Below are positions 8,772 to 17,558 of a stretch of DNA of 64,000 nucleotides, one piece after another. The notes beneath the pieces were generated by a model. It was not told the DNA's origin, made no database searches, and was given only the letters and a program-made list of their open reading frames with translations. The position numbers were made by a program, and so were the translations under genes. This DNA is from JAXMBN01 sp046349875 (lineage in GTDB: Bacteria; Planctomycetota; Planctomycetia; Pirellulales; Pirellulaceae): contig JAXMBN010000007.1 of NCBI GenBank assembly GCA_046349875.1, forward strand, positions 62,001 to 126,000, read 5' to 3'. Position 1 is the stretch's first letter. Each line of letters starts with the position of its first letter.

Positions 8772-10370
8772 ATGGCACGCTCTCGGATTGGACCATTGGC
8801 TCTCGAATCTCCTTTGGGAGGTCGCGGTTCGCAGATTTATCGAGCGGTCCACATTCAACAGAAGCTCCAAGTTGCTGTCCGCATCTTCTCTGTTCCACTG
8901 GGGATGACCCCTGAAGCGAAACGTGATTTTGCGGAAGAGATGGAACAACTCAAGAAGCTTCGTCACAACGGTATTGTTCGTTGCTTTGGGGGCGGATTCG
9001 ATCAACGCGACGCCTATCTTGTTTATGAACTTGTCGATGGCGAATCGCTGGACAAACTCTTAGATCGTCGCCAAAGGCTTCCATGGGAAGTCGTTCTCGA
9101 CTATGGGATTCAACTATCCGAAGCCTTGGAAGCAGCGCACCAACAACGTCGCATCCATGGTCGCCTTCGCCCCGACAAGATCTTGGTGGATCGTGATGGA
9201 TCGCGAGTGAGAATCGGTGACTTTGCGCGAGGATGGTCGGCAAACAATTTGCTTCAACGAAACGCTCAGCCACACGAGTTGGCCTATCTAGCCCCAGAAT
9301 GCTTGGAGGGAGAGGATGCATCGCTCGAAGTCGCTAGCGACCTTTATTCTTTAGGGGCCGTTCTCTACCACGCGTTGACGGGGCGTTGCCCCTTCCAGGG
9401 AAAGACACTTGAAGAATTGCGTCAGTCGATCGTCACGCATCAACTTCCAGCAGTGGCTTCCATCGTCTTGGATTGCCCCGTTTGGCTCAATGCGATCATC
9501 GAGCAACTGCTGGACAAAGACCCCGCACGCCGTCCTTATACAGCTGCTGCTGTAGCTCTAGCCCTCAAGGAAGCGCAAAAGCGAGCGACGCAAGGGATCA
9601 GCGTTGCTCAACACGCAGTCAGCGGATTTAGCCCATTGCAAATGCGATCTGTCGATCGCGCGGAAGCGGAACGCGTGCTTGGCCACAAACCCAAGCGAGC
9701 CAAGAAAGAGGTGGAAGGCCCTTCGTTCTACGAACGCCCTTGGTTCTTAATTGTTTGCATCCTTTGCATCTTGCTTGGTATCGGATGGATCATGATGCCC
9801 TTGAATGCAAGGCAGCTCAGAGAACGCGCCGAGAAACTATTGGTAACCAACGACCCTGTCGACTGGAACGATGCCCGCGACAAGTACTTGCTGGCACTCG
9901 TCGAGCGTTTCCCCAATACCGAAGATGCCGATTGGGCGCAGGAACAACTCGATACGATCGAGATGAACAACGCCGAACGCAAGATGGAACGCAATGCCCA
10001 GAGGGGACGCATTCCCGAAAACGAAGGTGAAATTCGATACCAAGAGGCTCGTCGCTACGAACGATTCGGCGACCGTATCACCGCCTATGAGAAATATAAA
10101 TCAATCGTCAATCTCATGAAGGACGAAGAGAAAGAAAGACCTTTCGTCAATCTCGCCAGAAGGCAGATTCGCGAGATCGAACGCAATCCGATGAGTCATA
10201 CGGAGTTGCAAAAGTTTCTTACGACCAAGCTCGATGAAGCCGACAAACTATCCGATCAAGGGAACGTCATCGAATCGACCAAGATCTGGGAGAGTATCGT
10301 CAATCTCTACAATGGAAATCAAGAACTCAAAACGATCGTCGAAAAGGCGCAATCCAAGTTACGAAAGTAA
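8772..10370 (+). CDS. Transmembrane Ser/Thr protein kinase homologue lacking catalytic residues (pseudokinase)
   Basis: The start is ATG 8772; an in-frame TTG at 8733 would overlap the previous gene. Residues 10-270 follow the bacterial (PknB/Hanks-type) kinase fold, with an APE-like LAPECLEG (A174-P175-E176) and SDLYSLGAVLYHALTGRCPF. The catalytic positions are changed: VAVK is VAVRIF (R37), HRDLKPEN is HGRLRPDK (129-136, catalytic Asp replaced by Arg), and DFG is DFA (150-152). One membrane segment follows at about 324-343. The C-terminal part (about 350-532) is charged, helical and TPR-like. It is therefore expected to bind rather than phosphorylate, with the helical part probably in the periplasm. 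Confidence 0.88.
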   Translation: MARSRIGPLALESPLGGRGSQIYRAVHIQQKLQVAVRIFSVPLGMTPEAKRDFAEEMEQLKKLRHNGIVRCFGGGFDQRDAYLVYELVDGESLDKLLDRRQRLPWEVVLDYGIQLSEALEAAHQQRRIHGRLRPDKILVDRDGSRVRIGDFARGWSANNLLQRNAQPHELAYLAPECLEGEDASLEVASDLYSLGAVLYHALTGRCPFQGKTLEELRQSIVTHQLPAVASIVLDCPVWLNAIIEQLLDKDPARRPYTAAAVALALKEAQKRATQGISVAQHAVSGFSPLQMRSVDRAEAERVLGHKPKRAKKEVEGPSFYERPWFLIVCILCILLGIGWIMMPLNARQLRERAEKLLVTNDPVDWNDARDKYLLALVERFPNTEDADWAQEQLDTIEMNNAERKMERNAQRGRIPENEGEIRYQEARRYERFGDRITAYEKYKSIVNLMKDEEKERPFVNLARRQIREIERNPMSHTELQKFLTTKLDEADKLSDQGNVIESTKIWESIVNLYNGNQELKTIVEKAQSKLRK

Positions 10371-10397
10371 GCGATTACACATACGTTATGTCGCTTA
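10368..10397. terminator. Possible bidirectional terminator between convergent genes
   Basis: An inverted repeat TAAGCG ... ACATA-CGT-TATGT ... CGCTTA spans the 30 bases between the converging pseudokinase and PfkB genes, with a 5-base bulge on one side. No clear T-run follows, so this is a weak call. Confidence 0.35.
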
Positions 10398-10400
10398 TGA

Positions 10401-11330
10401 TCAGGTAATGATCCATCCTTGAGGAAGCTGGGGTGTAGCGCCGGGTTGAGAAGCGACAAAGGCACCCAAACGATTGGCGAGATCCGCGATCTTCTGAACA
10501 GGCCATCCCTGGATCCATCCCACCATCAAAGCTGCTGCAGTCGCATCGCCCGCCCCAACAGGATCACTTCCTGGAACAGGCTCCAGCCTGCAAGGCTCAC
10601 CCACAGCACCTCCCCGCGAACTTGCGATCGTGCACCCTTTCGGTCCACGCGTTACCATGATCGCGTCATATGCACACTCACTTCGTAACGACTCAATCGC
10701 ATCGAGCCATTCTTCGTCGCGTTTCAATTCGGGCAAGACTCGACCATGCAATCGAAACAATGTTTCCAATTCATCGGCATTGCACTTGATCATCGTTGAT
10801 TGCGGCAAACCTGCAGCAAGTACTGCGTCGTCGCAATAAGGCTTGCGAAGATTGATATCGTATAAACGCACGGCATCCTTTGCCGATATCAAGAACTTTT
10901 CAATCGTCGAGCGAGCTGCTTCCGATCGTTGTGCTAACGAACCATAGCAGACCGCTGCTGTTTGGGTGGCGATAGTTTCAAGTGCAGGAGTCCATTCCAG
11001 ATAATCCCAAGCGACGTCTTCGATGATCTGGTAGCGAGGCTCACCCTGTATGAGTTCCACTTGTACCGTTCCGGTCGCATGCGAGGAATCGAATTGAACG
11101 CCCGCAACCGACATCCCTTGCTGCGATAGCTTGTCGAGTACTTCCTGTCCCATCGCATCCTTCCCGACACGGCTCACCACCAAGGCCTGAGTGTTGGTTG
11201 GTAGAGGAGCTGCGAAGCATGAAAAGCCACGTTGAGCGGTGCAGCCACCAAGCACACGCCGGTCTGGAAAACAGTCGAACAACGCTTCCCCGAGTCCTAC
11301 GATCCATCGCATCTGCAGATCCAATTCCAT
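10401..11330 (-). CDS. PfkB-family carbohydrate kinase with an internally frame-shifted segment
   Basis: The 309-residue frame shows PfkB marks: GLGEALFDCFPDRRVLGG at the N-terminus, VVSRVGKDAMG, IKCNADELETL, MVTRGPKG and the catalytic DPVGAGDA near the C-terminus. Such kinases phosphorylate sugars such as fructose or 2-keto-3-deoxygluconate. The stretch after VLGG (about 11190-11246) reads as an unrelated peptide in frame, while the +1 frame there encodes APLNVAFHASQLL, the expected substrate-binding signature. The gene thus carries two compensating frameshifts, real or from sequencing, that would spoil sugar binding. The start may instead be the ATG at 11312. It lies 38 bases downstream of the aldolase gene on the same strand. 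Confidence 0.82.
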   Translation of the reverse strand: MELDLQMRWIVGLGEALFDCFPDRRVLGGCTAQRGFSCFAAPLPTNTQALVVSRVGKDAMGQEVLDKLSQQGMSVAGVQFDSSHATGTVQVELIQGEPRYQIIEDVAWDYLEWTPALETIATQTAAVCYGSLAQRSEAARSTIEKFLISAKDAVRLYDINLRKPYCDDAVLAAGLPQSTMIKCNADELETLFRLHGRVLPELKRDEEWLDAIESLRSECAYDAIMVTRGPKGCTIASSRGGAVGEPCRLEPVPGSDPVGAGDATAAALMVGWIQGWPVQKIADLANRLGAFVASQPGATPQLPQGWIIT

Positions 11331-11368
11331 GCTCCCAATTCACGTGAACAGATTTCAGCGTTGATCGT

Positions 11369-12121
11369 TTATCCACGCAATGCCTTGAGGGCTTGCTGGT
11401 ACCCCGAGATCACCGAACCGCTATCGGAACCCAATGCAAGGAAATGGAATCCCATCTCGCGATGCTTGTTAACCAGTTCGGGGCGTGACAGAATCCCTGC
11501 AACTTTTCCGTGCTTACGACACATCGCGATCACGTGTTGCAGAGCGGCGTTGAATCGATCGGTGGTAAAGTCGTTGGGAGTTCCTTGATTGACCGAAAGA
11601 TCCAACGGACCAACGAAAAGGACATCCACTCCTTCGACTTGAGCGATCGCTTCGGAAGCTTCGACCGCCGCCATCGTTTCGATCTGCACGACCACCAAGG
11701 ACTTTTCGTTGGCTTCCTCGAAATAGTTCTTCCACTTGCGACCATAGTCCGTCGCGCGAATCACACCTGCCACGCCTCGACGTCCCATCGGTGGATACTT
11801 CATCCAGGCTACGGCTTGCCGAGCTTCTTCAGGACTACTAACAAACGGAAACATGATTCCCGCCGCACCGCTATCCATTACAAACTTGACTCGGTCTCCA
11901 TCCACCGACGGTATGCGAACAATCGGCGAAGCGGGGCCGGTAGAAACTGCGATCAATTGTGAACGCAAGTCGGAAAAACTACCGGATCCGTGTTCGAGAT
12001 CGATGAGCAACCAATCGAAGCCGATCGCGGCGGCGATTTCTGCAGAGGCCGCTGACCCCAAATTCAAGAACGTTCCCGCCAGCAGTTCGCGTTGCAATCG
12101 CTGTTTATCGACCCAATTCAC
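11369..12121 (-). CDS. HpcH/HpaI-family class II aldolase (2-keto-3-deoxy sugar acid aldolase type)
   Basis: The start is GTG 12121, with AGAGGA 7 bases upstream. The 250-residue protein shows GTFLNLGSA, FDWLLIDLEHG, PIVRIPS, GIMFPFVSS, VVQIET and FVGPLDLS, the metal-binding and substrate motifs of HpaI/GarL aldolases. These split 2-keto-3-deoxy acids into pyruvate and an aldehyde using a divalent metal bound by the Glu of QIET and a downstream Asp. The adjacent PfkB kinase suggests a sugar-acid catabolic pair. It is 12 bases downstream of the DUF2079 gene and probably shares a transcript. Confidence 0.9.
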   Translation of the reverse strand: MNWVDKQRLQRELLAGTFLNLGSAASAEIAAAIGFDWLLIDLEHGSGSFSDLRSQLIAVSTGPASPIVRIPSVDGDRVKFVMDSGAAGIMFPFVSSPEEARQAVAWMKYPPMGRRGVAGVIRATDYGRKWKNYFEEANEKSLVVVQIETMAAVEASEAIAQVEGVDVLFVGPLDLSVNQGTPNDFTTDRFNAALQHVIAMCRKHGKVAGILSRPELVNKHREMGFHFLALGSDSGSVISGYQQALKALRG

Positions 12122-12133
12122 TTTTGTATCCTC

Positions 12134-14308
12134 TCAATTGGAACTCGTTTGCGCATTCGGATTCTTTAAGATAACGATTTGGAAACGATCTTCGTGAACG
12201 AGAAAACCTAGTTCCTTGGCTTCGTGTTCGATGGTTTGTATCTGCTGAGCATTTTGCTGAAAGCTCTCCACGCGATCGAGAAGTATCCAATCGTAACGCA
12301 TCAACGGATGCTTGAGATCACCGAGGATTTCTTCGTATCGCGGCCGACGCTCCATCCACTGCCCCACCGTTTCGATATCGGCACATCCTACGAGATGTGA
12401 GGCGATACGTCCGGTAGCCAGCGCTCGAATTTCTGGGTGCCGCAGCGTTTCCACTTTTCCGAGAAGCCATGAGCCATCTTCGCTTGTTGACCGACGTGTC
12501 CATGGTCCGGCAGGATCGTAAGTATGAGCTTCCACGTCGCGGATCGTTGGGCAACTCCAGGGAAGTTGCCCAAAGAACATCGAGGCCAACGCGGCAGAAA
12601 GAAGCGCCGAACGTGCGGAACGCTTGCTCCAAACTTGTTGTAATATCGACAAACATTTTGAAGAAGGCTCGCATCCCATACTCCCCACCATCGCGGCCAA
12701 GAACCAAAACGGCAGCAACGTCGTTGGATATTGAAAGGCTAACGATTTAGCTGGTGTATGATTCCAGACGATCAACACGCCCAAGGGCAAACATGTTGGA
12801 AGCCAGCACCACCAGCCTCTCCCCATTCTCCACGGAACGAGTGGAAGCAATAAGCATCCCAAAAACATCCAAGTTCGATATTCGAGGACATGTCCCCAAA
12901 AAACATCGGGCTTGCGCAATGGGGAGAGGACAATCTCCCAAGGAGTTTGTCCTAAGTCTGCAAACCGCGCCGTCTGAAACGGTGCCAAACCACTGTAGCG
13001 ATAGACCAGAACGAAAATTCCAACGAGCCCCAATCCGACTGCGAACGATTGCCAAGGTCGATAGCTACCATCCAAAAGAGAATGCGCTAAGGACGGGGAT
13101 CGCGTCAGGAACCACCCACGAATTCCTCGTACGAGAAACCATAGCGAAAGAACGACGATGACGCTTTCTTCGATCGAACATGCAGCCACAAGCAATATGA
13201 AATCGAGCAAGATCGAGAGAAAGGATCGAGCTGGGTTCAATGCATTTCGCTTACCATCGTTGATCCATCGTGACACCAGTGCAAAGAGGAATGGCAATGC
13301 CAACGTAATGGGATGCCAACCGTACGTGTAAGCGATATTCATCTGCGACACGCTGGGATGCAATAACCAAGCTCCACCCCAAAGACATGCAGTGCTTGGT
13401 TTCATTCCGAGTTGCGATGCAATTCGAAAGATCCACCAACCTCCCGATGCTAAGCATAGTGCTTGAGCGACGAAGAACCAATGAATAGACGGGATCGCTT
13501 TCCAAAGAGGAACGAAGGCCAACAAAAATGGATTGAAGTGATCCCAAAAAGGTGGAAGGACTTCGGTTTCCATCAACACTCCGCGTCCATTGGCAGTGTT
13601 GGCAACGCGCTGTGCAAAGTGCCCGAAGTCATTAAAACCAAGTAAGAAGTTATTGTAATAGTGCGTCGATTGATACCAGAGCCACATCGTCAGAAGGCCA
13701 ACCCCACTCAACATCATTCCTTGACCCCAACGACCTACCCATGGTGGATCCGCGTCCTCAGGGACGATTGCGTAGGCAGCAAGGCCCACCCCGGCAAGAA
13801 CGGCAAAGGCCTCCATCCATAACGAGGTCAAATCAGAATTGCCAAGCCTCGCTAAACCAAAGAACAGCGGAATCCATGCAAGCGCTAGGCTCGCCTGAAA
13901 ACCATCTACAGGTCCAAACTTGAAGGGTACGGGTGTTTGTTCGTTCGCCGATGCACAAGATCGAACCCGAAAAAACATCAAAGCAACACAGACCAAGGTC
14001 ACGAGGACGAGCGGAAGTCCTTGGACGGCAAACGGCTCAAGCCAAATGGGCAGGTTGACGTAGGACTGATACCCAAGCACATAATAGGCACGAGTAGATA
14101 GGCAGATCGCCGATAACCAAAGCCCCGTAAGCAATATAAGATCAACGCACAACCCTGTGGAGAATCGATTGGCTTCCGCAGAGGCCTTTGATTCGGCCTT
14201 TGATTCGGCCTTTGATTCGGTCTCCCGACGCCCTGGCTGCTCACGCGTTTCTTGCTTGCTTCCTCGCCGACTCAACGATGTAACCAACAATGAAAAAGAA
14301 TTTTGCAC
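12134..14308 (-). CDS. DUF2079-family polytopic membrane protein
   Basis: The 724-residue frame starts at GTG 14308, but this would overlap the divergent glycosylase start by 19 bases, so a TTG near 14290 is also possible. After a charged N-terminal tail with an ESKA triplet repeat, it has at least ten hydrophobic segments. The block GFNDFGHFAQRVANTANG...PPFWDHFNPF matches the DUF2079 signature (F-D-G-F-Q-R, HF-P). A C-terminal soluble part (about 590-724) includes DWILLDRVESF. DUF2079 proteins resemble GT-C glycosyltransferases, so transfer of a lipid-linked sugar is possible but unproven. First gene of a three-gene minus-strand run. Confidence 0.8.
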   Translation of the reverse strand: MQNSFSLLVTSLSRRGSKQETREQPGRRETESKAESKAESKASAEANRFSTGLCVDLILLTGLWLSAICLSTRAYYVLGYQSYVNLPIWLEPFAVQGLPLVLVTLVCVALMFFRVRSCASANEQTPVPFKFGPVDGFQASLALAWIPLFFGLARLGNSDLTSLWMEAFAVLAGVGLAAYAIVPEDADPPWVGRWGQGMMLSGVGLLTMWLWYQSTHYYNNFLLGFNDFGHFAQRVANTANGRGVLMETEVLPPFWDHFNPFLLAFVPLWKAIPSIHWFFVAQALCLASGGWWIFRIASQLGMKPSTACLWGGAWLLHPSVSQMNIAYTYGWHPITLALPFLFALVSRWINDGKRNALNPARSFLSILLDFILLVAACSIEESVIVVLSLWFLVRGIRGWFLTRSPSLAHSLLDGSYRPWQSFAVGLGLVGIFVLVYRYSGLAPFQTARFADLGQTPWEIVLSPLRKPDVFWGHVLEYRTWMFLGCLLLPLVPWRMGRGWWCWLPTCLPLGVLIVWNHTPAKSLAFQYPTTLLPFWFLAAMVGSMGCEPSSKCLSILQQVWSKRSARSALLSAALASMFFGQLPWSCPTIRDVEAHTYDPAGPWTRRSTSEDGSWLLGKVETLRHPEIRALATGRIASHLVGCADIETVGQWMERRPRYEEILGDLKHPLMRYDWILLDRVESFQQNAQQIQTIEHEAKELGFLVHEDRFQIVILKNPNAQTSSN
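14183..14218 (+). repeat. Three tandem 12-base repeats
   Basis: The unit GGCCTTTGATTC occurs three times in a row. On the minus strand it encodes three ESKA repeats in the N-terminal tail of the DUF2079 protein. Repeat number may vary between strains. Confidence 0.9.
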
Positions 14309-14934
14309 GACGCCGCAGCGCTGCTGAAAAACATCTCGTCCAAGCCTGTCCCAAACTCGCGACTTGGATTCACCAGTCTGGAAAGTGTACTCTAGAACCG
14401 GAGTGGGAAAGAGAGCCCTACGAGGCCCTTGTTCGGGCCGTCGCTCATCAACAGCTTCATGCGCGAGCTGCCGAAGCGATTCTAGGCCGACTTCTCGCCC
14501 ATTTTCCTGAGGAATCGTTTCCTGAACCCGAGCAAATTCTCAAACTTCGGCGGCCGAAGATGCGATCCTTTGGTTTTTCGGAGTCGAAGACGGAAGCCAT
14601 TCGCGGCATTGCTCAAGCAGCCCGCGATGGGATCGTACCGGATCGAGCCACCTGCGAAGGTTTAACCGACACCGAGATCATCGAGCGATTGGTTCCGCTG
14701 CGAGGGATCGGGCAATGGACGGTTGAAATGATCCTCATCTTTACATTGGGACGAATGGATGTCATGCCGGTGGATGACTATGGCGTCAAATCGGGACTGA
14801 TGCATCTCTATCAATTGGATGCCTTCCCCAAGAAGAAAGATTTTGCTCCCTTTACGGAATTATGGGCCCCGTATCGAACGATCGGAGCTTGGTATTTATG
14901 GCGACTGGCAGATGCTCAAAAGAAATCCACATGA
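14290..14934 (+). CDS. DNA-3-methyladenine glycosylase II-like (AlkA/HhH-GPD)
   Basis: The 214-residue protein has the HhH-GPD architecture: AVAHQQLHARAAEAI near residue 50, the helix-hairpin-helix LVPLRGIGQWTVEMIL (134-149), and the catalytic Asp in MPVDDYG (162-163). It should remove alkylated purines from DNA in base excision repair. It is shorter than E. coli AlkA because the N-terminal TBP-like domain is missing, as is common in this subgroup. There is no visible ribosome binding site at ATG 14290. The gene diverges from DUF2079 and converges on DUF2293. Confidence 0.9.
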   Translation: MKKNFARRRSAAEKHLVQACPKLATWIHQSGKCTLEPEWEREPYEALVRAVAHQQLHARAAEAILGRLLAHFPEESFPEPEQILKLRRPKMRSFGFSESKTEAIRGIAQAARDGIVPDRATCEGLTDTEIIERLVPLRGIGQWTVEMILIFTLGRMDVMPVDDYGVKSGLMHLYQLDAFPKKKDFAPFTELWAPYRTIGAWYLWRLADAQKKST

Positions 14935-14941
14935 ACGTGGA

Positions 14942-15628
14942 TTACGCCGAAGGATCTTTCTTGGTGAGAGCCATCTTCAAGGGACAGTTCGGCAATGGAG
15001 ACTCACCTTTCCGATAGGAATCGAGAATCTGCTTGGAGCGCTGGGCTAACATGCGACGTACCTCGCGCCTCTTTCCCTTCACTCGCGGAATGACCATCGA
15101 ATCATAGGCTGTCGTTTGATGGCGCATCCAAGCAATGACCGCCGCTTCTGCTCGCTGTTCTACCGGTATGCGCTGCGTTCGAGCTACTGTTCCGCTTCCA
15201 ACGGGTGTTGCATGAGCGGTGACCAGCGTTGCCAACTTCTTCGCCAAGATCTGATGCGTCGGATGAAATGCTAGATACTCGAGCACCGACGATTCAAACT
15301 CGACAACGTAGTTGGATTGCACTTTCTCGCGGCGTTTCGCGGCCGAATCCATCTTCTTGGAATAGGCTTCGGTAGAACGCTCTTGCTCAAGGTCCAATCG
15401 TATACGACCAATCGTTTCCGAAGGAGCGTAGATCCCTTGGGAAAATCGCTTGCGTCCCTTAACAATCTCCATGGCGAAGTGGGGGCCTGCAGCCTTGGTG
15501 CGTCGCGTCAAAGCGGCATCACCAGGCTCAAGAAGAATCCAACCCGCAGGGACTGCGAGCACTTTACCGTCGGCTGTTAGAACGGTTCCAGGTTTCGGGC
15601 CAGGCCGATACGTCTTCGTTTCGGGCAT
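14942..15628 (-). CDS. DUF2293 domain protein
   Basis: ATG 15628 is chosen over upstream in-frame starts because AAGGA lies 8 bases before it and the product then begins MPETKTYRPGP. The 228-residue basic protein contains LLEPGDAALTRRTKAAGP, RSTEAYSKK, LAFHPTH, LVTAHATPVGSGTVART, EAAVIAWMRHQTTAYD and RVKGKRREVRRMLA, the conserved DUF2293 blocks. The function of the family is unknown; the many Lys/Arg residues would suit nucleic acid binding, but this is a guess. It lies 34 bases downstream of mrp on the same strand. Confidence 0.85.
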   Translation of the reverse strand: MPETKTYRPGPKPGTVLTADGKVLAVPAGWILLEPGDAALTRRTKAAGPHFAMEIVKGRKRFSQGIYAPSETIGRIRLDLEQERSTEAYSKKMDSAAKRREKVQSNYVVEFESSVLEYLAFHPTHQILAKKLATLVTAHATPVGSGTVARTQRIPVEQRAEAAVIAWMRHQTTAYDSMVIPRVKGKRREVRRMLAQRSKQILDSYRKGESPLPNCPLKMALTKKDPSA

Positions 15629-15662
15629 GGTGAGCATCCTTGCGAGAAATGAAAATCGATGA

Positions 15663-16748
15663 TTACGAAAGGACAGGCAAAGAAGAACCCGCCGCTCCGC
15701 GCTTGGCCACTTCATCGGCCAAACTGCTTACCATCGACCGTGCCACTTTTTCGAAGGGAGCAAAGCATTGTGGGTTATCGAGAGCCTTCGCCAATGCGCC
15801 TTCATCGGATAGCTCACGCATCGACATCTGAATCGGCACTTCACCAAGGAACGGAACCTGATCTTGCTCCGCCATCGCGCGGGCTCCTCCCTTACCAAAG
15901 ATATCGTAGGTCTTTCCTGTATCGGGACAAACAAACCCGCTCATATTCTCGACGATTCCAAGGACAGGAGTCTTCGTCTTCTGGAACATCGCGATGGCTT
16001 TAGCGGCATCGAGAAGGGCAACCTCTTGAGGCGTGCACACGACGACGGCTCCAGCTAACGGAAGCAATTGCGAAAGCGTAAGAACCACATCACCTGTACC
16101 TGGTGGCAAATCGATGATGAGATAGTCGAGCTCACCCCAATCGGTATCGCGCAAGAATTGGGTGATGGATCCGTGAAGCATAGGACCACGCCAAATCACC
16201 GCTTGATCGCGCTCGAGTAAAAACCCCATGCTCATCACGGGCATCGAACCGGAATAGATGGGTTGTATCTTCCCTTCGTGAATCTCTGGCCGCCCCGACA
16301 GACCGAGCAAATGCGGAATGCTTGGACCATAGACGTCGGCATCCATCAATCCTACGCGCGATCCCAATCGACCAAGCGTGATTGCCAAAGAGGCTGCCAA
16401 GGTACTCTTACCCACGCCGCCCTTGCCTGCACCAACAGCGATCACACTCTTGGCTTTCAGACCAATCTGTCCAATGGGATTTGCAGGTCGATGGAGCGCA
16501 CGAATGCGAACATCAACATCTTGAATCCCTTCGGCTTGTGCCATTAGGAATTGCCGAAACTTTTCTTTGACATCCTGTTCGATCGGCTTCGAATGGGTCG
16601 AAAGTGCCAACGAGCAAGTGACGACGCCATTCGCTACCGACCAGTCCGATACCTGCCCCGTCTTGGAGAGAGCCTTCCCCGTTTCGGGATCTTTGAATTG
16701 ACTCAATGAGGCCATGAGGCGTGCATGCAAGTCAGCGTCGGTCGACAT
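15663..16748 (-). CDS. mrp: Mrp/ApbC-type P-loop iron-sulfur cluster carrier ATPase, CxxC incomplete
   Basis: Start ATG 16748 has AGGAA upstream and gives MSTDADL, the usual N-terminus; the longer frame is rejected. Residues 1-85 form the MIP18-like (DUF59) domain. The deviant Walker A GKGGVGKST is at 108-116, followed by DADVYGPSIPHLLG, IIDLPPGTGD and ENMSGF. The family delivers 4Fe-4S clusters to target proteins. The usual CPHC cluster-binding motif reads CPDT here (C274 kept, second Cys replaced by T277), so cluster binding may differ. Total 361 residues, cytoplasmic. Confidence 0.92.
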   Translation of the reverse strand: MSTDADLHARLMASLSQFKDPETGKALSKTGQVSDWSVANGVVTCSLALSTHSKPIEQDVKEKFRQFLMAQAEGIQDVDVRIRALHRPANPIGQIGLKAKSVIAVGAGKGGVGKSTLAASLAITLGRLGSRVGLMDADVYGPSIPHLLGLSGRPEIHEGKIQPIYSGSMPVMSMGFLLERDQAVIWRGPMLHGSITQFLRDTDWGELDYLIIDLPPGTGDVVLTLSQLLPLAGAVVVCTPQEVALLDAAKAIAMFQKTKTPVLGIVENMSGFVCPDTGKTYDIFGKGGARAMAEQDQVPFLGEVPIQMSMRELSDEGALAKALDNPQCFAPFEKVARSMVSSLADEVAKRGAAGSSLPVLS

Positions 16749-16995
16749 AACGTGTGTTCCTGGGGATGGGTGCTTCAGTGGCAACTCTCGCGGCCTATTT
16801 TACGACGCAAGAGTGTCATCTGACGATTGTAAACACAACCTCGTTTTTAGCGCAGGGCACCTACCCTTGATTCCCCATCGAGAACGGGATGAATCGCTCT
16901 CAAAAACGCCCGTTATCCACCGTTCTTGTGAGAAATCCGAACACTCATGCGGTGTGAAAATTCGAACTCCGTGACACCATGGATGATCGATCTTT

Positions 16996-17553
16996 TCATG
17001 GACCGATCGGAATCGCATGCTCAACCACCCGCTGCACTTTTTGAAAGATCGCATCTTGCTCGATCCAATGGAGCGATCCTTCGCGGATAGCCGCACGGGC
17101 GATAGGAATGATTTCTTCGAGCCGATTGCAGCAAAGATGCAACCCTGCCTCGAGTCCACAGGGAATCCATTCGTTCGGAAGACCAGGCCCCCATCCAATA
17201 AGGATGCGTCGTGAGTCCGAGCGGCGCATCGCTTCTAACTCATGAAGCTGTTCTTCCCATCGCTCGCGATGTAATCCCAGAATTACGCCAGTACAAGCAT
17301 CGTTCCAATCCTTGTCTGGCAACTTCGCAACCGTGGGCAAAATACAAATCGATCGGTTCTGATCCTTTGCAACATCTTTCATACAATGCAACCAAAAGGC
17401 AGCAACGTGAGGCTCCAAGCCAACCCTCCACCAAACTTGGCTTTGCATTCGACCCCAATGCCCTCGACCATTCGTTGCCGGGTTCCTACCGTCGATCGTA
17501 TCCGCAACCAACGAATCGACGGTTTGGTCATCATTCTTCGAGGACATAGACAT
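16996..17553 (-). CDS. Hypothetical protein paired with the NtrC-like regulator
   Basis: The 185-residue soluble protein has no recognised domain. It has several Trp and Cys residues and an internal ILIGWGPGLPNEWIPCGLEAGLHLCCNRLEEIIPIARAA stretch that reads like an alpha/beta fold, here split for clarity as ILIGWGPGLPNEW and GLHLCCNRLEEIIP. It starts 5 bases after the stop codon of the regulator gene, so the two are almost certainly one transcript. It may be a partner or receiver-like protein of the regulator; this is inferred from position only. Confidence 0.65.
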   Translation of the reverse strand: MSMSSKNDDQTVDSLVADTIDGRNPATNGRGHWGRMQSQVWWRVGLEPHVAAFWLHCMKDVAKDQNRSICILPTVAKLPDKDWNDACTGVILGLHRERWEEQLHELEAMRRSDSRRILIGWGPGLPNEWIPCGLEAGLHLCCNRLEEIIPIARAAIREGSLHWIEQDAIFQKVQRVVEHAIPIGP

Positions 17554-17558
17554 GACGG

